Position numbers and translations under genes: made by a program. This document shows, one piece after another, positions 24,410 through 33,149 of a stretch of 51,139 bases of DNA. Under the pieces are notes generated by a model. That model ran no database searches and was not told the DNA's origin. It worked only from the letters and a program-made list of their open reading frames with translations. The DNA is from Bacteroidales bacterium (GTDB taxonomy: Bacteria; Bacteroidota; Bacteroidia; Bacteroidales; JAAUTT01): the NCBI GenBank assembly GCA_025361285.1, contig JANYAP010000195.1, positions 1 through 51,139 on the forward strand, read 5' to 3'. How positions within the stretch are numbered: position 1 is the stretch's first letter; each line of letters opens with the position of its first letter.

Positions 24410-25159
24410 TTAGTTTTTATTTATTACTTGTTCGCTGGTTTTCCCAAACCTACGTTCGCGTTTTTGAAAATCGATAATTGCCTTGTACAAGTCGTCGCGT
24501 CTAAAATCGGGCCAAAGTGTATTTGTAAAATGGAGCTCGGCATAGGCTATTTGCCAAAGCAGAAAGTTGCTTATGCGATATTCGCCACTTGTACGTATAA
24601 GTAATTCCGGATCGGGCATGTTTGCCGTAGTAAGATGCTTGCTTACAGTGTCGTACGTAATATCGCCCGAATGTAACTTACCGTCTTCAATTTCCTTTGC
24701 TATTTGCGATATTGCTTCGAGAATTTCCCAGCGCGAACTATAGCTCAAAGCCAGTGTTAGTGTGGTTCCAGTATTGGTAGAAGTGTTAGCGATAGATGCT
24801 TTTAATTGTTTTTCCACATCGGGTGGAAGGTTTGATAGATTGCCAATAGCGTTAAGTTGCACATTGTTTTTCATTAAGGTCGATGTCTCTTTATGAATTG
24901 TACTCACTAGCAATGTCATAAGCGCATCAACTTCCATTTTGGGGCGGCTCCAATTTTCGGTTGAAAAGGCATATAGCGTCAGGTACTTAATACCAAGCTC
25001 TGCGGCAGCTTCTACGGTATCGCGCACTGCAGCAACGCCATTTTTATGACCGAATATTCGTTGATTACCACGTTGTTTTGCCCACCGTCCGTTCCCGTCC
25101 ATTATAATAGCTATGTGCAGTGGAAGGTTGTCGGCTTTTATTTCGTCCTTATACGACAT
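24410..25159 (-). CDS. uppS: isoprenyl (undecaprenyl) diphosphate synthase
   Basis: Adds isopentenyl units in cis to make the C55 carrier lipid for cell wall and glycans. The 249-residue protein has the signature [17 protein letters not shown], with the catalytic Asp, then [21 protein letters not shown] and near the end [20 protein letters not shown]-like residues (here [20 protein letters not shown]). The TTG at 25192 is discarded in favour of the ATG at 25157-25159. bamA starts 15 bp downstream, so they are probably one transcript. Confidence 0.95.
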   Translation of the reverse strand: [249 protein letters not shown]

Positions 25160-25173
25160 AAAACATAAACTTT

Positions 25174-25839
25174 TTACTGATAAACAGGGCAATCGCCTGT
25201 CCTGTCAAAAATGCGGAAAGTTATAAAAAATCCGGCAAAAGAATACCAATCCTTATTATTTATTAACGATTGTACGCCTGGGTTTTCAACTCCATCAATT
25301 GCGTCTGCGTCGCGAAATGTTTTGCGAAGACTCCACTCAAGTCCCATAGTTATTTTCTTATTAGGATTGTACTTTATGCCAGTTCCGAAAGGAACGGAAA
25401 AATGGTGGCCTGTATTGTATGTTGACAAAAGAATTATTTCGTAACCAATGCCTACAAAGGTATATGGGCTTAAATTTACTTGAAATGGCTTAAATGTTGC
25501 CGGAAAGAAGTTGAATTCGAAAGCTACGCTAGCATCGACCATTGAAGCAGAAAACTTAGCTGCTTTGGATTGCAAATATAAATTACTAAAATCCATTGCA
25601 TTAGCCTTTACGCTTCCATAAATTACGCTTGCGCGAAACGCCTGCCGTGGGTTTATTGTAAGCCTATATAACCCGCCAACAGCTAGCGAAGGCTTATAAA
25701 ACTGCCGCGCTGGGTTTATATCGCCCATATAATACGATGTTCCGACAAAAAAACCCAAATTGGATTTTACTTGTGCGAAAGAAGGTATTGAAACGAAAAG
25801 AAAAATGAAAACTGAAAATCGATGAATATATATACTCAT
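25174..25839 (-). CDS. DUF6089-like outer-membrane protein
   Basis: A 221-residue protein with signal peptide (FSVFIFLFVSIPSFAQ) and the conserved start of this Bacteroidetes family, LGFFVGTSYYMGDINPARQF, followed by barrel-like strands (YRLTINPRQAFRASVIYGSV, FVGIGYEIIL, MGLEWSLRKTFRDADAIDG). The DGV/NPGV segment near the end and the C-terminal Cys are common in the family. It ends 14 bp before the uppS start codon and is likely in the same operon. Function is unknown; location next to bamA suggests outer-membrane assembly. Confidence 0.8.
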   Translation of the reverse strand: MSIYIHRFSVFIFLFVSIPSFAQVKSNLGFFVGTSYYMGDINPARQFYKPSLAVGGLYRLTINPRQAFRASVIYGSVKANAMDFSNLYLQSKAAKFSASMVDASVAFEFNFFPATFKPFQVNLSPYTFVGIGYEIILLSTYNTGHHFSVPFGTGIKYNPNKKITMGLEWSLRKTFRDADAIDGVENPGVQSLINNKDWYSFAGFFITFRIFDRTGDCPVYQ

Positions 25840-25871
25840 TAAAATTATTTCTATATACTTAATTATAAGCG

Positions 25872-26693
25872 CTATAGTTGCTTAAACCCTAATCTTCGTA
25901 AAAATGCAGGTACTCCCTTCCTATCGGTTTTTAGCTTGTAAATGGCATGAATTACACCAAAGTAATATGTGTCATTTGATTGAGAGTAAGCAGGTGCGTT
26001 AAATCCATCAAGAAAATCGGAAAAAGAAAAACGCCGACCAAATTCGATACCTATCGACCAATATTTATCGACACTATACTTAAAACCAACCCCTACAGGT
26101 ATAACAACCGAAAAATGACTATAACCGCTGGTTATCTCATTTGGGTACTGTTGCTTAGCGGCTTCTATTTCTATATCTGTCCCTATTGGTGTTCCTTGTA
26201 TATACTTTGGATAAAATAATACGCCACCTAAACCTGCAAACACATATAACCCCTTGTTGGTAAAGTTATTTAACATTCCCGAGCGGTTATATAAATTGCT
26301 TGGGCGGTTTCGGCGATCCTCTGCTATAAAATAATACTCATATTGAACCGAAGGTTCAAAAATAGTTGTTGTATAACTATGATTGCGTATTGCATTTTTA
26401 GAACCAACGTCAGATCCAGTGCCGAATCCTAAAATTAAATTAAGCTTAATTGATTGATTGTTTTTTAGTTTAAAACGCGTTCCACCATAAAACGATGGTC
26501 GAGTTTCCTTAATTCGAATATCTTTTATACCCCACCAATTATTTTTATCTATCGAACCACCAATATCGCTATACACATTGGTTGTACCAATGCCAAAATG
26601 AAGTTCGTAGCGAGTAAGCTTCCATTTTTGGGAATATGCCGACGACATTAAACAAAAAGCTAGCAATAACATCAGAATAACATGCTTATTCAT
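25872..26693 (-). CDS. second DUF6089-related outer-membrane protein
   Basis: A 273-residue exported protein. An in-frame ATG at 26786 would add 31 polar residues before the signal, so the ATG at 26691-26693 (MNKHVILMLLLAFCLMSSAY) is preferred. The mature part has YELHFGIGTTNVYSDIGGS at its start and FGRRFSFSDFLDGFNAP near its end, paralleling the SYYMGDIN and FRDADAIDG elements of the neighbouring protein, so the two are probably diverged paralogues. Strand-rich throughout. It lies 32 bp upstream of its relative. Role unknown. Confidence 0.72.
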   Translation of the reverse strand: MNKHVILMLLLAFCLMSSAYSQKWKLTRYELHFGIGTTNVYSDIGGSIDKNNWWGIKDIRIKETRPSFYGGTRFKLKNNQSIKLNLILGFGTGSDVGSKNAIRNHSYTTTIFEPSVQYEYYFIAEDRRNRPSNLYNRSGMLNNFTNKGLYVFAGLGGVLFYPKYIQGTPIGTDIEIEAAKQQYPNEITSGYSHFSVVIPVGVGFKYSVDKYWSIGIEFGRRFSFSDFLDGFNAPAYSQSNDTYYFGVIHAIYKLKTDRKGVPAFLRRLGFKQL

Positions 26694-26893
26694 TAGAATA
26701 CACAATTTAATAATACGTGGTATGCACCATGCATGTTGGTGTTTATCATGCGTTTTGGTGAAATGAAAACAACATGTTCGGTTCATAGCTTAAACAAATT
26801 TGTTTACAAAAGTACAAAAATTAAATACTTGTTAGCCTGTCGGTTTTGATAAAAACACGATTTGTGTTAAAATTACATAAAAAAAATTAATTT

Positions 26894-27772
26894 TCAATTT
26901 CTTTTATCAACACCCCACATTAATTTATTTCGTAATGTAGTATAAAAATCAATTTGTGGTAGTTTAATCATTCGAACTGGAAAACTGCTTCGGGATATAG
27001 TAATTTGGGTGTTCAAATCGCTAATAACGGAGCGGGAATCTAAAGTTACCAAAAATGAATTCGACCTGCCTTCCACCTCGAATGTAAGGCGGGAACTGTC
27101 GGGAATTATTAGCGGACGAACATTTAAATTGTGTGGTGCTATTGGTGTAATAATAAAAGTGTGCGATTGGGGCGTTACAATTGGCCCGCCTACACTCAAC
27201 GAGTAAGCTGTTGACCCTGTGGGTGTTGAAATAATTAATCCATCGGTCCAATACGAATTAAGAAATACGCCATCGATAAAAACTTTTATGGTGATAAGTG
27301 ACGACCCAATTTTTTGTATAGTGCACTCATTCAGCGCATAAGGGAAATCGGGAAAAAGTGGCTCGGTTGAAGTTAATTTAAGTATGCAACGGTTGTCGAG
27401 GGTGTAATTTTTCGTTAGCAGTTCGTCTAACGACTTATCGACCTCGCTACCAGCAATATTGGCCAGAAAACCTAAACGACCCGAGTTGATACCAACAATT
27501 GGTATTTCCGCATCGCGTATGTAAGTAATTGCCTCTAAGAATGTTCCGTCGCCACCAATACAAATTAAAAAATCGATATTTGCAGGTATGTTTTCGTAAC
27601 TATCGTAAAAACCCTGAAATTGATAATTTATATTCTTTTGATTTACAAGATATTCGAAAAAACTACGATGTACATATAATTCCACGCCCTTTTCAATTAG
27701 CTTCGATATAAGGCTACGCACAATTTCATTAAAATTATCGTTATACTGCTTGCCAAAAATTGCTATTTTCAT
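26894..27772 (-). CDS. nadK: NAD kinase
   Basis: Phosphorylates NAD+ to NADP+. The 292-residue protein has the diagnostic CIGGDGTFLEA, INSGRLGFLAN, the ALNECTI strand and TPTGSTAYSLSVGGPIV, followed by ITPIAPHNLNVRPL. The start ATG is at 27770-27772. It stands downstream of a CBS-domain gene in the same direction, with a repeat-filled gap of about 210 bp between. Confidence 0.95.
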   Translation of the reverse strand: MKIAIFGKQYNDNFNEIVRSLISKLIEKGVELYVHRSFFEYLVNQKNINYQFQGFYDSYENIPANIDFLICIGGDGTFLEAITYIRDAEIPIVGINSGRLGFLANIAGSEVDKSLDELLTKNYTLDNRCILKLTSTEPLFPDFPYALNECTIQKIGSSLITIKVFIDGVFLNSYWTDGLIISTPTGSTAYSLSVGGPIVTPQSHTFIITPIAPHNLNVRPLIIPDSSRLTFEVEGRSNSFLVTLDSRSVISDLNTQITISRSSFPVRMIKLPQIDFYTTLRNKLMWGVDKRN

Positions 27773-27810
27773 TGCTAATATGTTGTCGGATATTATTTTG
27801 CATTTTTTTT

Positions 27811-27920
27811 ATACTTAGAAATACATAGAAATACATGGATACTTAGAAATAATTAGAAATACATTGAAATACATTGAAATACATTGAAATGTTTCTATGT
27901 TTTTCTATGTTTTTCAAACA
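27811..27920. repeat. decamer-type array (GAAATACATT...) with inverted end
   Basis: Several imperfect 10-bp units of the form GAAATACATW on the left and TTTCTATGTT units on the right, which are roughly inverted. It matches the inner part of the CAATAGTTCGGTA elements without their terminal repeats. It lies between nadK and the CBS gene; no gene is contained. Confidence 0.65.
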
Positions 27921-27983
27921 TTAAAAGTTACAGAATTAGAAAAGATATCGAACTATAGAAATACATCTTTAAAGTTAAGTTTT

Positions 27984-28649
27984 TTAAATATTCAAAAAGT
28001 GCATAAAGTGTTCAAAACGATTTGAGTATATGCTATCCATTTCCTGATCTTCCATAAACGAGGCTTTTATTGTATAATCGAACCTAACAAACGTTTGAAT
28101 GATAGATGAAAGGTCGATTCGGTTAATTTTAAGTGTTAATTCGAGCTTTAGTGAGTCGGGCGGCGAAGTTATGTACATACTCAAAATTTTAGCATCGTTA
28201 CCTTCAACTATCTGAGCTATTTGCGTTAACGAATAATCGTTGGCATTAAGGTCGAGAAGGATAATTCCGCCAGGGTTATTTATGGCGTGAAGGTCGCCCA
28301 TATATTGCATTAATCGTTGTGAGGTAATTACGCCCAAATAATTTTTGGTTTGGTCGATTACTGGAATAACAGATAACTGTAGTTTTGATACTAATTCAAT
28401 AGCTTCGTAAATATGCTGATTTTCTTCTACATACGGACTAAAAAGCGATAAATCGTGATTTCCGATAGGTTCGTCGGGCGAATTCATATTGTAAATATCG
28501 GTATCGGAAATTAAGCCCAAAAACTCGGTATTGTTAACTATTGGTAGATGCGATATGCGGAAAATATCCATCCAATACAGAGCTTTAACACCCGTATCGG
28601 AGGTTTTTAAGGCAGGTATTACATCCGAAATCAATTCTTTTGCGAGCAT
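27984..28649 (-). CDS. CBS-domain protein with C-terminal ACT-like region
   Basis: A 221-residue cytoplasmic protein. Two CBS motifs fill residues 1-135 (VKALYWMDIFRISHLPIV with FLGLISDTDI, and IYEAIELVSKLQLSVIPVID with YLGVITSQRLM); such pairs bind adenine nucleotides. The remainder (GGIILLDLNANDYSLTQIAQ to FVRFDYTIKA) looks like an ACT-type ligand-binding fold. It is near nadK and divergent from pdxJ, a common Bacteroidetes arrangement. A nucleotide-sensing role is likely; the target is unknown. Confidence 0.8.
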   Translation of the reverse strand: MLAKELISDVIPALKTSDTGVKALYWMDIFRISHLPIVNNTEFLGLISDTDIYNMNSPDEPIGNHDLSLFSPYVEENQHIYEAIELVSKLQLSVIPVIDQTKNYLGVITSQRLMQYMGDLHAINNPGGIILLDLNANDYSLTQIAQIVEGNDAKILSMYITSPPDSLKLELTLKINRIDLSSIIQTFVRFDYTIKASFMEDQEMDSIYSNRFEHFMHFLNI

Positions 28650-28735
28650 GGTTTAAATATCTGATAATTTACTGTTAGCTTTGCACTTTAAAATTAACAC
28701 AATTTTAGGTAATATATTGTTAACAATTCATAAAA

Positions 28736-29452
28736 ATGATTCGCCTAAGCGTAAACATTAATAAAATTGCCACCATTAGGAACTCCCGCGGAGGAAATAT
28801 GCCCAATGTTCTGGACGCAGCATTGAACTGCGAAAGGTTTGGCGCACAAGGTATTACAGTACATCCAAGGCCCGATGAACGGCACATACGTTACAGCGAC
28901 GTACACGAAATACGACCAAAAATAACTACCGAATTTAATATTGAAGGTAACCCAAATAAGTTATTTATCGACTTAGTTTTGGCTGTTAAACCCGAACAAG
29001 TTACTTTGGTACCCGACGCTCATAATGCGATAACGTCTAACCATGGTTGGAATACTATAAATAACGTTTTGTTTCTTAGCGAGATGGTTAAGGAATTTCA
29101 ACTAAATGGCATTAGAACATCTATTTTTGTTGATGCTGATTTACAAATGGTTGAATACGCCGCCAAAACAGGAACCAATAGAATTGAGCTTTATACCGAA
29201 CCTTTTGCTACCAATTTTCCGATACACAAAGAAAAAGCCGTTGAAGCGTTCGTTAAAGCAGCTACTTTAGGCAAATCGATGGGTTTAGATATAAATGCAG
29301 GACACGATTTGAATCTTCAAAATTTGAAATATTTTGCCCAACAAATACCGTTTCTCGCGGAAGTTTCAATTGGGCATGCGCTTATATCCGATGCGCTATA
29401 CATGGGCTTGGAGAAAACTATCAACTTGTATTTGGAGCAATTGAAGCCGTAG
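28736..29452 (+). CDS. pdxJ: pyridoxine 5'-phosphate synthase
   Basis: Condenses 1-deoxyxylulose 5-phosphate with 3-amino-1-hydroxyacetone phosphate to form pyridoxine phosphate. A 238-residue TIM barrel with the family pattern: [30 protein letters not shown], the catalytic Glu in FNIEGNP, VTLVPD and AGHDLNLQN. Start ATG 28736. With pdxB and dxs also in the window it confirms the DXP-dependent vitamin B6 route. Confidence 0.96.
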   Translation: MIRLSVNINKIATIRNSRGGNMPNVLDAALNCERFGAQGITVHPRPDERHIRYSDVHEIRPKITTEFNIEGNPNKLFIDLVLAVKPEQVTLVPDAHNAITSNHGWNTINNVLFLSEMVKEFQLNGIRTSIFVDADLQMVEYAAKTGTNRIELYTEPFATNFPIHKEKAVEAFVKAATLGKSMGLDINAGHDLNLQNLKYFAQQIPFLAEVSIGHALISDALYMGLEKTINLYLEQLKP

Positions 29453-29464
29453 ATTTTGGTTACA

Positions 29465-29557
29465 AGAAATAAATAGAAATAAAAATAAAATACATAGAAA
29501 TAGAAATACATAGAAATACATAGAAATAGAAATATTACTTTATTTCTATGTATTTCA
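29465..29557. repeat. GAAATA/CATAGAAATACATAG array with inverted end
   Basis: About 90 bp of GAAATACATA-like 10-bp units followed by TATTTCTATGTATTTCA, so it can fold back. The same words occur at 27811-27920 and inside the MITE-like copies. It lies just after pdxJ. Confidence 0.65.
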
Positions 29558-29630
29558 TCATATTACAAATTGAAAACTAACTAGCTATTGATGATAAAAT
29601 AGCCAAGTAATAATTCCACCGTACCCCCCA

Positions 29631-30449
29631 ATGCAACTTTTTTTTCAGAAAATAGGTGAAGGACCTGTACTCATTATTCTGCATGGGTTGTATGGTTGCT
29701 CCGATAATTGGATAAGCATAGCTCGCAAACTAAGCGGCACTTTTACGATTTATATGGTTGATCAGCGAAACCATGGGCGATCGCCGCACCACGCCGAGCA
29801 TACGTATAACGCTATGGCTGAGGACTTAAACGAACTGTTTATTACCGAAAATATTACTAAAGCAAGTATTATCGGTCATTCGATGGGTGGAAAAACGGCA
29901 ATGCTTTTTGCTGCCTTGTTTCCTGCAAAAGTAGAAAAACTAATTGTTGTTGACATTGGTCCAGGAGGTTATGCAAATATCGACAATCATTCGCTACAAA
30001 TATTGGCTCACTTAAATATAGCGCAATCGATGTTAAGTATTAATTTTGAGGCATTTACAAGCCGGGTGCAAATTGACAAGGAGTTAGCTAAAACCGTTAC
30101 CGACGTTAACATTCGTCAATTTCTGATGAAAAACGTACACCGCAACCACGACAATTCGTTTTGCTGGAAGCTGAATATCGATGCAATAAGTAAATCGATG
30201 CCTGCCATTATGGGGTCGATTTCGCTGAAAGATATTGTAAATGAAAGTGTTACAGAAACATATCCATCATTATTTATAAAAGGCGAAAAATCGGATTACA
30301 TTAACAGCGACCAGAAATTATTGATTAACAAATACTTTCCACGAGCAAAAATTGAAACTATCAATGGTGCAGGGCATTGGGTACATGCCGAACAGCCCGA
30401 AGAATTTATTGAAACTGTATATTCTTTTTTAACAGGTTTTTATAATTAA
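29631..30449 (+). CDS. alpha/beta-hydrolase (YbfF-type esterase)
   Basis: A 272-residue hydrolase. The fold is marked by LIILHGLYGCSDNW (oxyanion loop), VDQRNHGRS, the nucleophile elbow IIGHSMGGKTA and the C-terminal His in INGAGHWVHAEQPEEF. These match small acyl esterases such as YbfF more closely than dehalogenases or lipases. No signal peptide, so it is cytosolic. It is alone, downstream of pdxJ by about 180 bp that contain repeats. Substrate unknown. Confidence 0.88.
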   Translation: MQLFFQKIGEGPVLIILHGLYGCSDNWISIARKLSGTFTIYMVDQRNHGRSPHHAEHTYNAMAEDLNELFITENITKASIIGHSMGGKTAMLFAALFPAKVEKLIVVDIGPGGYANIDNHSLQILAHLNIAQSMLSINFEAFTSRVQIDKELAKTVTDVNIRQFLMKNVHRNHDNSFCWKLNIDAISKSMPAIMGSISLKDIVNESVTETYPSLFIKGEKSDYINSDQKLLINKYFPRAKIETINGAGHWVHAEQPEEFIETVYSFLTGFYN

Positions 30450-30469
30450 AGAGTTCGCAAACCATTCAT

Positions 30470-30497
30470 ATTCGTATATTTTATAAAATATGCGAAT
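30470..30497. other. 28-bp near-perfect palindrome
   Basis: ATTCGTATATTTTA followed by TAAAATATGCGAAT: the halves are complementary except for one pair. It starts 20 bp after the hydrolase stop and could be a terminator or a protein-binding site; it has no T-run. The rest of 30450-30689 shows no gene or clear signal. Confidence 0.45.
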
Positions 30498-30689
30498 TAA
30501 GAGTTGAAAACATACTGGCTGTTATGGCTGTAAACAGTTTATTTACAATTATTTAATAATAAACATATCCTTTTGGTAGGCGCAAGAATAACGGATGTTC
30601 TTTACATATCAGCTAGAAAATTTGTTTTTGAGACTAAACTTTTGTATGTATAGATTTGTTTTTATATTTGAAGAATAAAATGTAAGATA

Positions 30690-30827
30690 GTGTTAGACAA
30701 AGAATTTCAATATTATTTAGCCAATAAAGACGAGTTAATAAAAAAATATCTCGGCAAATATCTTATTGTCAAGGATGAAGCTGTTGTTGGCGTTTATGAT
30801 ACTGAGTTAGACGCGTATACAATTTGA
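30690..30827 (+). pseudogene. remnant of a short DUF5678-like protein gene
   Basis: A GTG-started frame reads VLDKEFQYYLANKDELIKK, then YLGKYLIVKDEAVVGVYDTE and ends after LDAYTI at TGA. This resembles the first half of small proteins with the pattern KYxGKYLVIKD-x-VIGVYDTELEAY, which continue beyond this point. The expected continuation is missing, so the gene looks truncated or frameshifted. Weak start codon. The family assignment is from memory of the pattern. Confidence 0.5.
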
Positions 30828-30832
30828 TCGGT

Positions 30833-31024
30833 ATGGACATCATTGGTATTGGTGATTTTGCTGTTACAAATTCGAATAATCAAACGGTTATGTCATTTCG
30901 TATACCATCTATTTAAAAGATTGATTTTACAAATCCTGCAATCCATAGTCATCCTGAACTGCAATTGACTCGTGAAGAAAGACGAGTTATCGAAAGATTT
31001 AGGGCTAAACACAATCGTAAATAA
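30833..31024 (+). pseudogene. fragments of a second decayed gene
   Basis: Right after the first remnant, a frame reads MDIIGIGDFAVTNSNNQTVM to a TAA at 30914-30916, then continues without shift as KIDFTNPAIHSHPELQLTRE to another TAA. The internal stop splits a protein-like sequence. It is probably the companion gene of the module before it, now dead. Confidence 0.4.
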
Positions 31025-31098
31025 TTCCAGCGCCTAACACCATATTTAAAAAATTGGGGTTTAGATTAATTTTCAACCCATAATTCGCATTACTAATT

Positions 31099-32463
31099 TC
31101 AATCTCTTACAATTCGAATATTAGGATGATTGCGCAGGTAACTTTTAATTATTTGTTGCACCTCGCGGTTATCGGGGTACGTTTTTATAAAGTCGCCTAA
31201 GTAATCGGTGTTCGTAATTGGCTCACTAGTACTTACATAGCCATAGCCTAAATATTTGCCGTTTTTAACGCGTACAATCGATGCTTCATCAGCATTACGT
31301 CCCCTATCAATAATCCAAAAATTTTCCGTATTATATTTAAATAAATCGACAACTTGCTGTGCTCTAATATTGTACGAATCGGAATTTTCCTTACCTAGGC
31401 AAGCACCGTTACATTCGTTAATCTGATAATGAAAGCAGCCATCCGAACTGGTATATAAGCCACATAATTTCTGGCATAGCTTATACTTTTCGACAAGTAA
31501 TGTTAAGTAGTTTTTGGCTTCGTCGAAATTATTAAACGAAACAATAGGCAGATCGCTGTTGGTAGTGTTTGCACCTACCTGAAAACGCATATATCCGTTT
31601 CCGTCGAAATAAGTATAAATACCAAAATGATGCATTGTTCGACGTTGGGCTCTATTGTAAAGCGGTGTATGCTTTTTTATTTCGTATGATTCCTTCAGAA
31701 GCGCAATAAGCTCACTTCCTGTTACTTCGAAACCAATATCGGTAACTTGGGTTTTCATTTCCAACGCCTTTTTTGTTGATGTGTTGTTGAAATGAGAAAT
31801 TACGCGGTCGCGAATATCGTTGCTTTTGCCTATATAAATAATATCGCACTTTTCGTTAATAAACTGATATACACCAGTATCGTGTGGTAGTTTATTTATA
31901 ATAGACGTATCGAAATTGCTGTTTAAGTTTTTTTTCTCTAATGCCGTTGACGATTCTTTAAGATTACCGCCATTGATGGTGTTGAGCATCTCGAATAGTT
32001 TAACAGTTGCCAAAGCATCGGAAGCAGCGCGATGCCTATCGTTCATAACAATGCCTAAACTATCGCAAAGGTTACCCAAACTATATGAGTTTTTTCCGGG
32101 AATAAGCTTTCGACTTGTTTTTACTGTGCAAATTGTATCGCGCTGAAAATCATATCCTAGCCTCGAGAATTCTTCGCGAACAAAAAGATAGTCGAAATTT
32201 GCGTTATGGGCAACAAAAATGCATTTTTCGGTTATCTGAACAATATGCTTTGCAACTTCGAAAAAACGAGGTGCGTTGGCAACCATTTCGTTAGTTATAC
32301 CAGTGAGGTTGGTAATAAAATATGGAATATTTCGCTCGGGATTTATTAAAGTAACAAACTCATTCACAACCTTTCTGCCATCGTGGATGTATATAGCAAT
32401 TTCGGTAATTTTCTCGTGTTTACAACTTCCGCCCGTTGTTTCAATGTCGATAATGGCATACAT
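31099..32463 (-). CDS. DnaQ-like 3'-5' exonuclease fused to a UvrC/Cho-type GIY-YIG nuclease
   Basis: A 454-residue two-domain nuclease. Residues 1-165 are a DEDDh exonuclease as in DNA polymerase III epsilon (AIIDIETTGG, FVAHNANFDYLFVREEF, RHRAASDALATVKLFE). From about 190 a GIY-YIG domain follows (LPHDTGVYQFINEKCDIIYI then GKSNDIRDRV), and near 340 a Cys-rich stretch CQKLCGLYTSSDGCFHYQIN with ECNGAC that matches the Fe-S type Cys cluster of UvrC. This architecture is known in bacteria and is thought to act in DNA repair like Cho. The TTG at 32490 is rejected; ATG at 32461-32463 gives the normal exonuclease start. Confidence 0.9.
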   Translation of the reverse strand: MYAIIDIETTGGSCKHEKITEIAIYIHDGRKVVNEFVTLINPERNIPYFITNLTGITNEMVANAPRFFEVAKHIVQITEKCIFVAHNANFDYLFVREEFSRLGYDFQRDTICTVKTSRKLIPGKNSYSLGNLCDSLGIVMNDRHRAASDALATVKLFEMLNTINGGNLKESSTALEKKNLNSNFDTSIINKLPHDTGVYQFINEKCDIIYIGKSNDIRDRVISHFNNTSTKKALEMKTQVTDIGFEVTGSELIALLKESYEIKKHTPLYNRAQRRTMHHFGIYTYFDGNGYMRFQVGANTTNSDLPIVSFNNFDEAKNYLTLLVEKYKLCQKLCGLYTSSDGCFHYQINECNGACLGKENSDSYNIRAQQVVDLFKYNTENFWIIDRGRNADEASIVRVKNGKYLGYGYVSTSEPITNTDYLGDFIKTYPDNREVQQIIKSYLRNHPNIRIVRD

Positions 32464-32486
32464 GAGTGCAAAATTATTGAAAATTT

Positions 32487-33116
32487 TCAATAGCTTTTCG
32501 TAAAAGCAAGTTTAACTCCCAACAATATTAATAGTCCACCAAACGATTTATTTATAACACTTTCGAAGCGCAAAAAAGCTAATTGAATTTTTTGCTGAGT
32601 AAAAAACAATGCTACTAAAGTAAACCAAACAATTGCTGTAGAAACAATTATGAGTGAAATTATAAGCACCACATACAAAGGCGTTTCGCCATTTATCATT
32701 AGCGAGTATATGCCTAAAAAAAACAGCGCAGCCTTCGGATTTAAAACATTAGTAAGAAACCCAATTTTAATAGCTTGAAAACTAGTAATATCGACAGCTT
32801 TCTTTTCGTTGCTAATGTGGATAATAGATTTTTTAGCGATAATTGAACCTACACCCATATATATAAGGTAAGCAGCGCCAGCATATTTAATTACCGTAAA
32901 TACTGCTGCCGACGTTGCAATAATATATCCTATTCCGGCTGCACAGTATGCTAAATGTATGCAAAGTCCTAAACCAATGCCAATTGCAGTAAATATTCCG
33001 GTTTTACGCGAGTAGTTTAGCGAATTTTTTACCGACATAACAAAATCGGGACCAGGGCTTAACACAGCTAGTAAATTAAGTAACGAAACAGTTCCTATAA
33101 GTGTAATATTATCCAT
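32487..33116 (-). CDS. LysE/RhtB family amino-acid exporter
   Basis: A 209-residue inner-membrane protein with six hydrophobic segments and the family start LLNLLAVLSPGPDFVMSVKNSL, followed by GIFTAIGIGLGLCIHLAYCA and FLTNVLNPKAALFFLG. Members export amino acids or derivatives; the substrate cannot be set from sequence. It is 23 bp upstream of the nuclease gene and in the same direction, but the functions are unrelated. Confidence 0.9.
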   Translation of the reverse strand: MDNITLIGTVSLLNLLAVLSPGPDFVMSVKNSLNYSRKTGIFTAIGIGLGLCIHLAYCAAGIGYIIATSAAVFTVIKYAGAAYLIYMGVGSIIAKKSIIHISNEKKAVDITSFQAIKIGFLTNVLNPKAALFFLGIYSLMINGETPLYVVLIISLIIVSTAIVWFTLVALFFTQQKIQLAFLRFESVINKSFGGLLILLGVKLAFTKSY

Positions 33117-33149
33117 AATTATAATAAGATAAGTACGTTATAACAGTGA

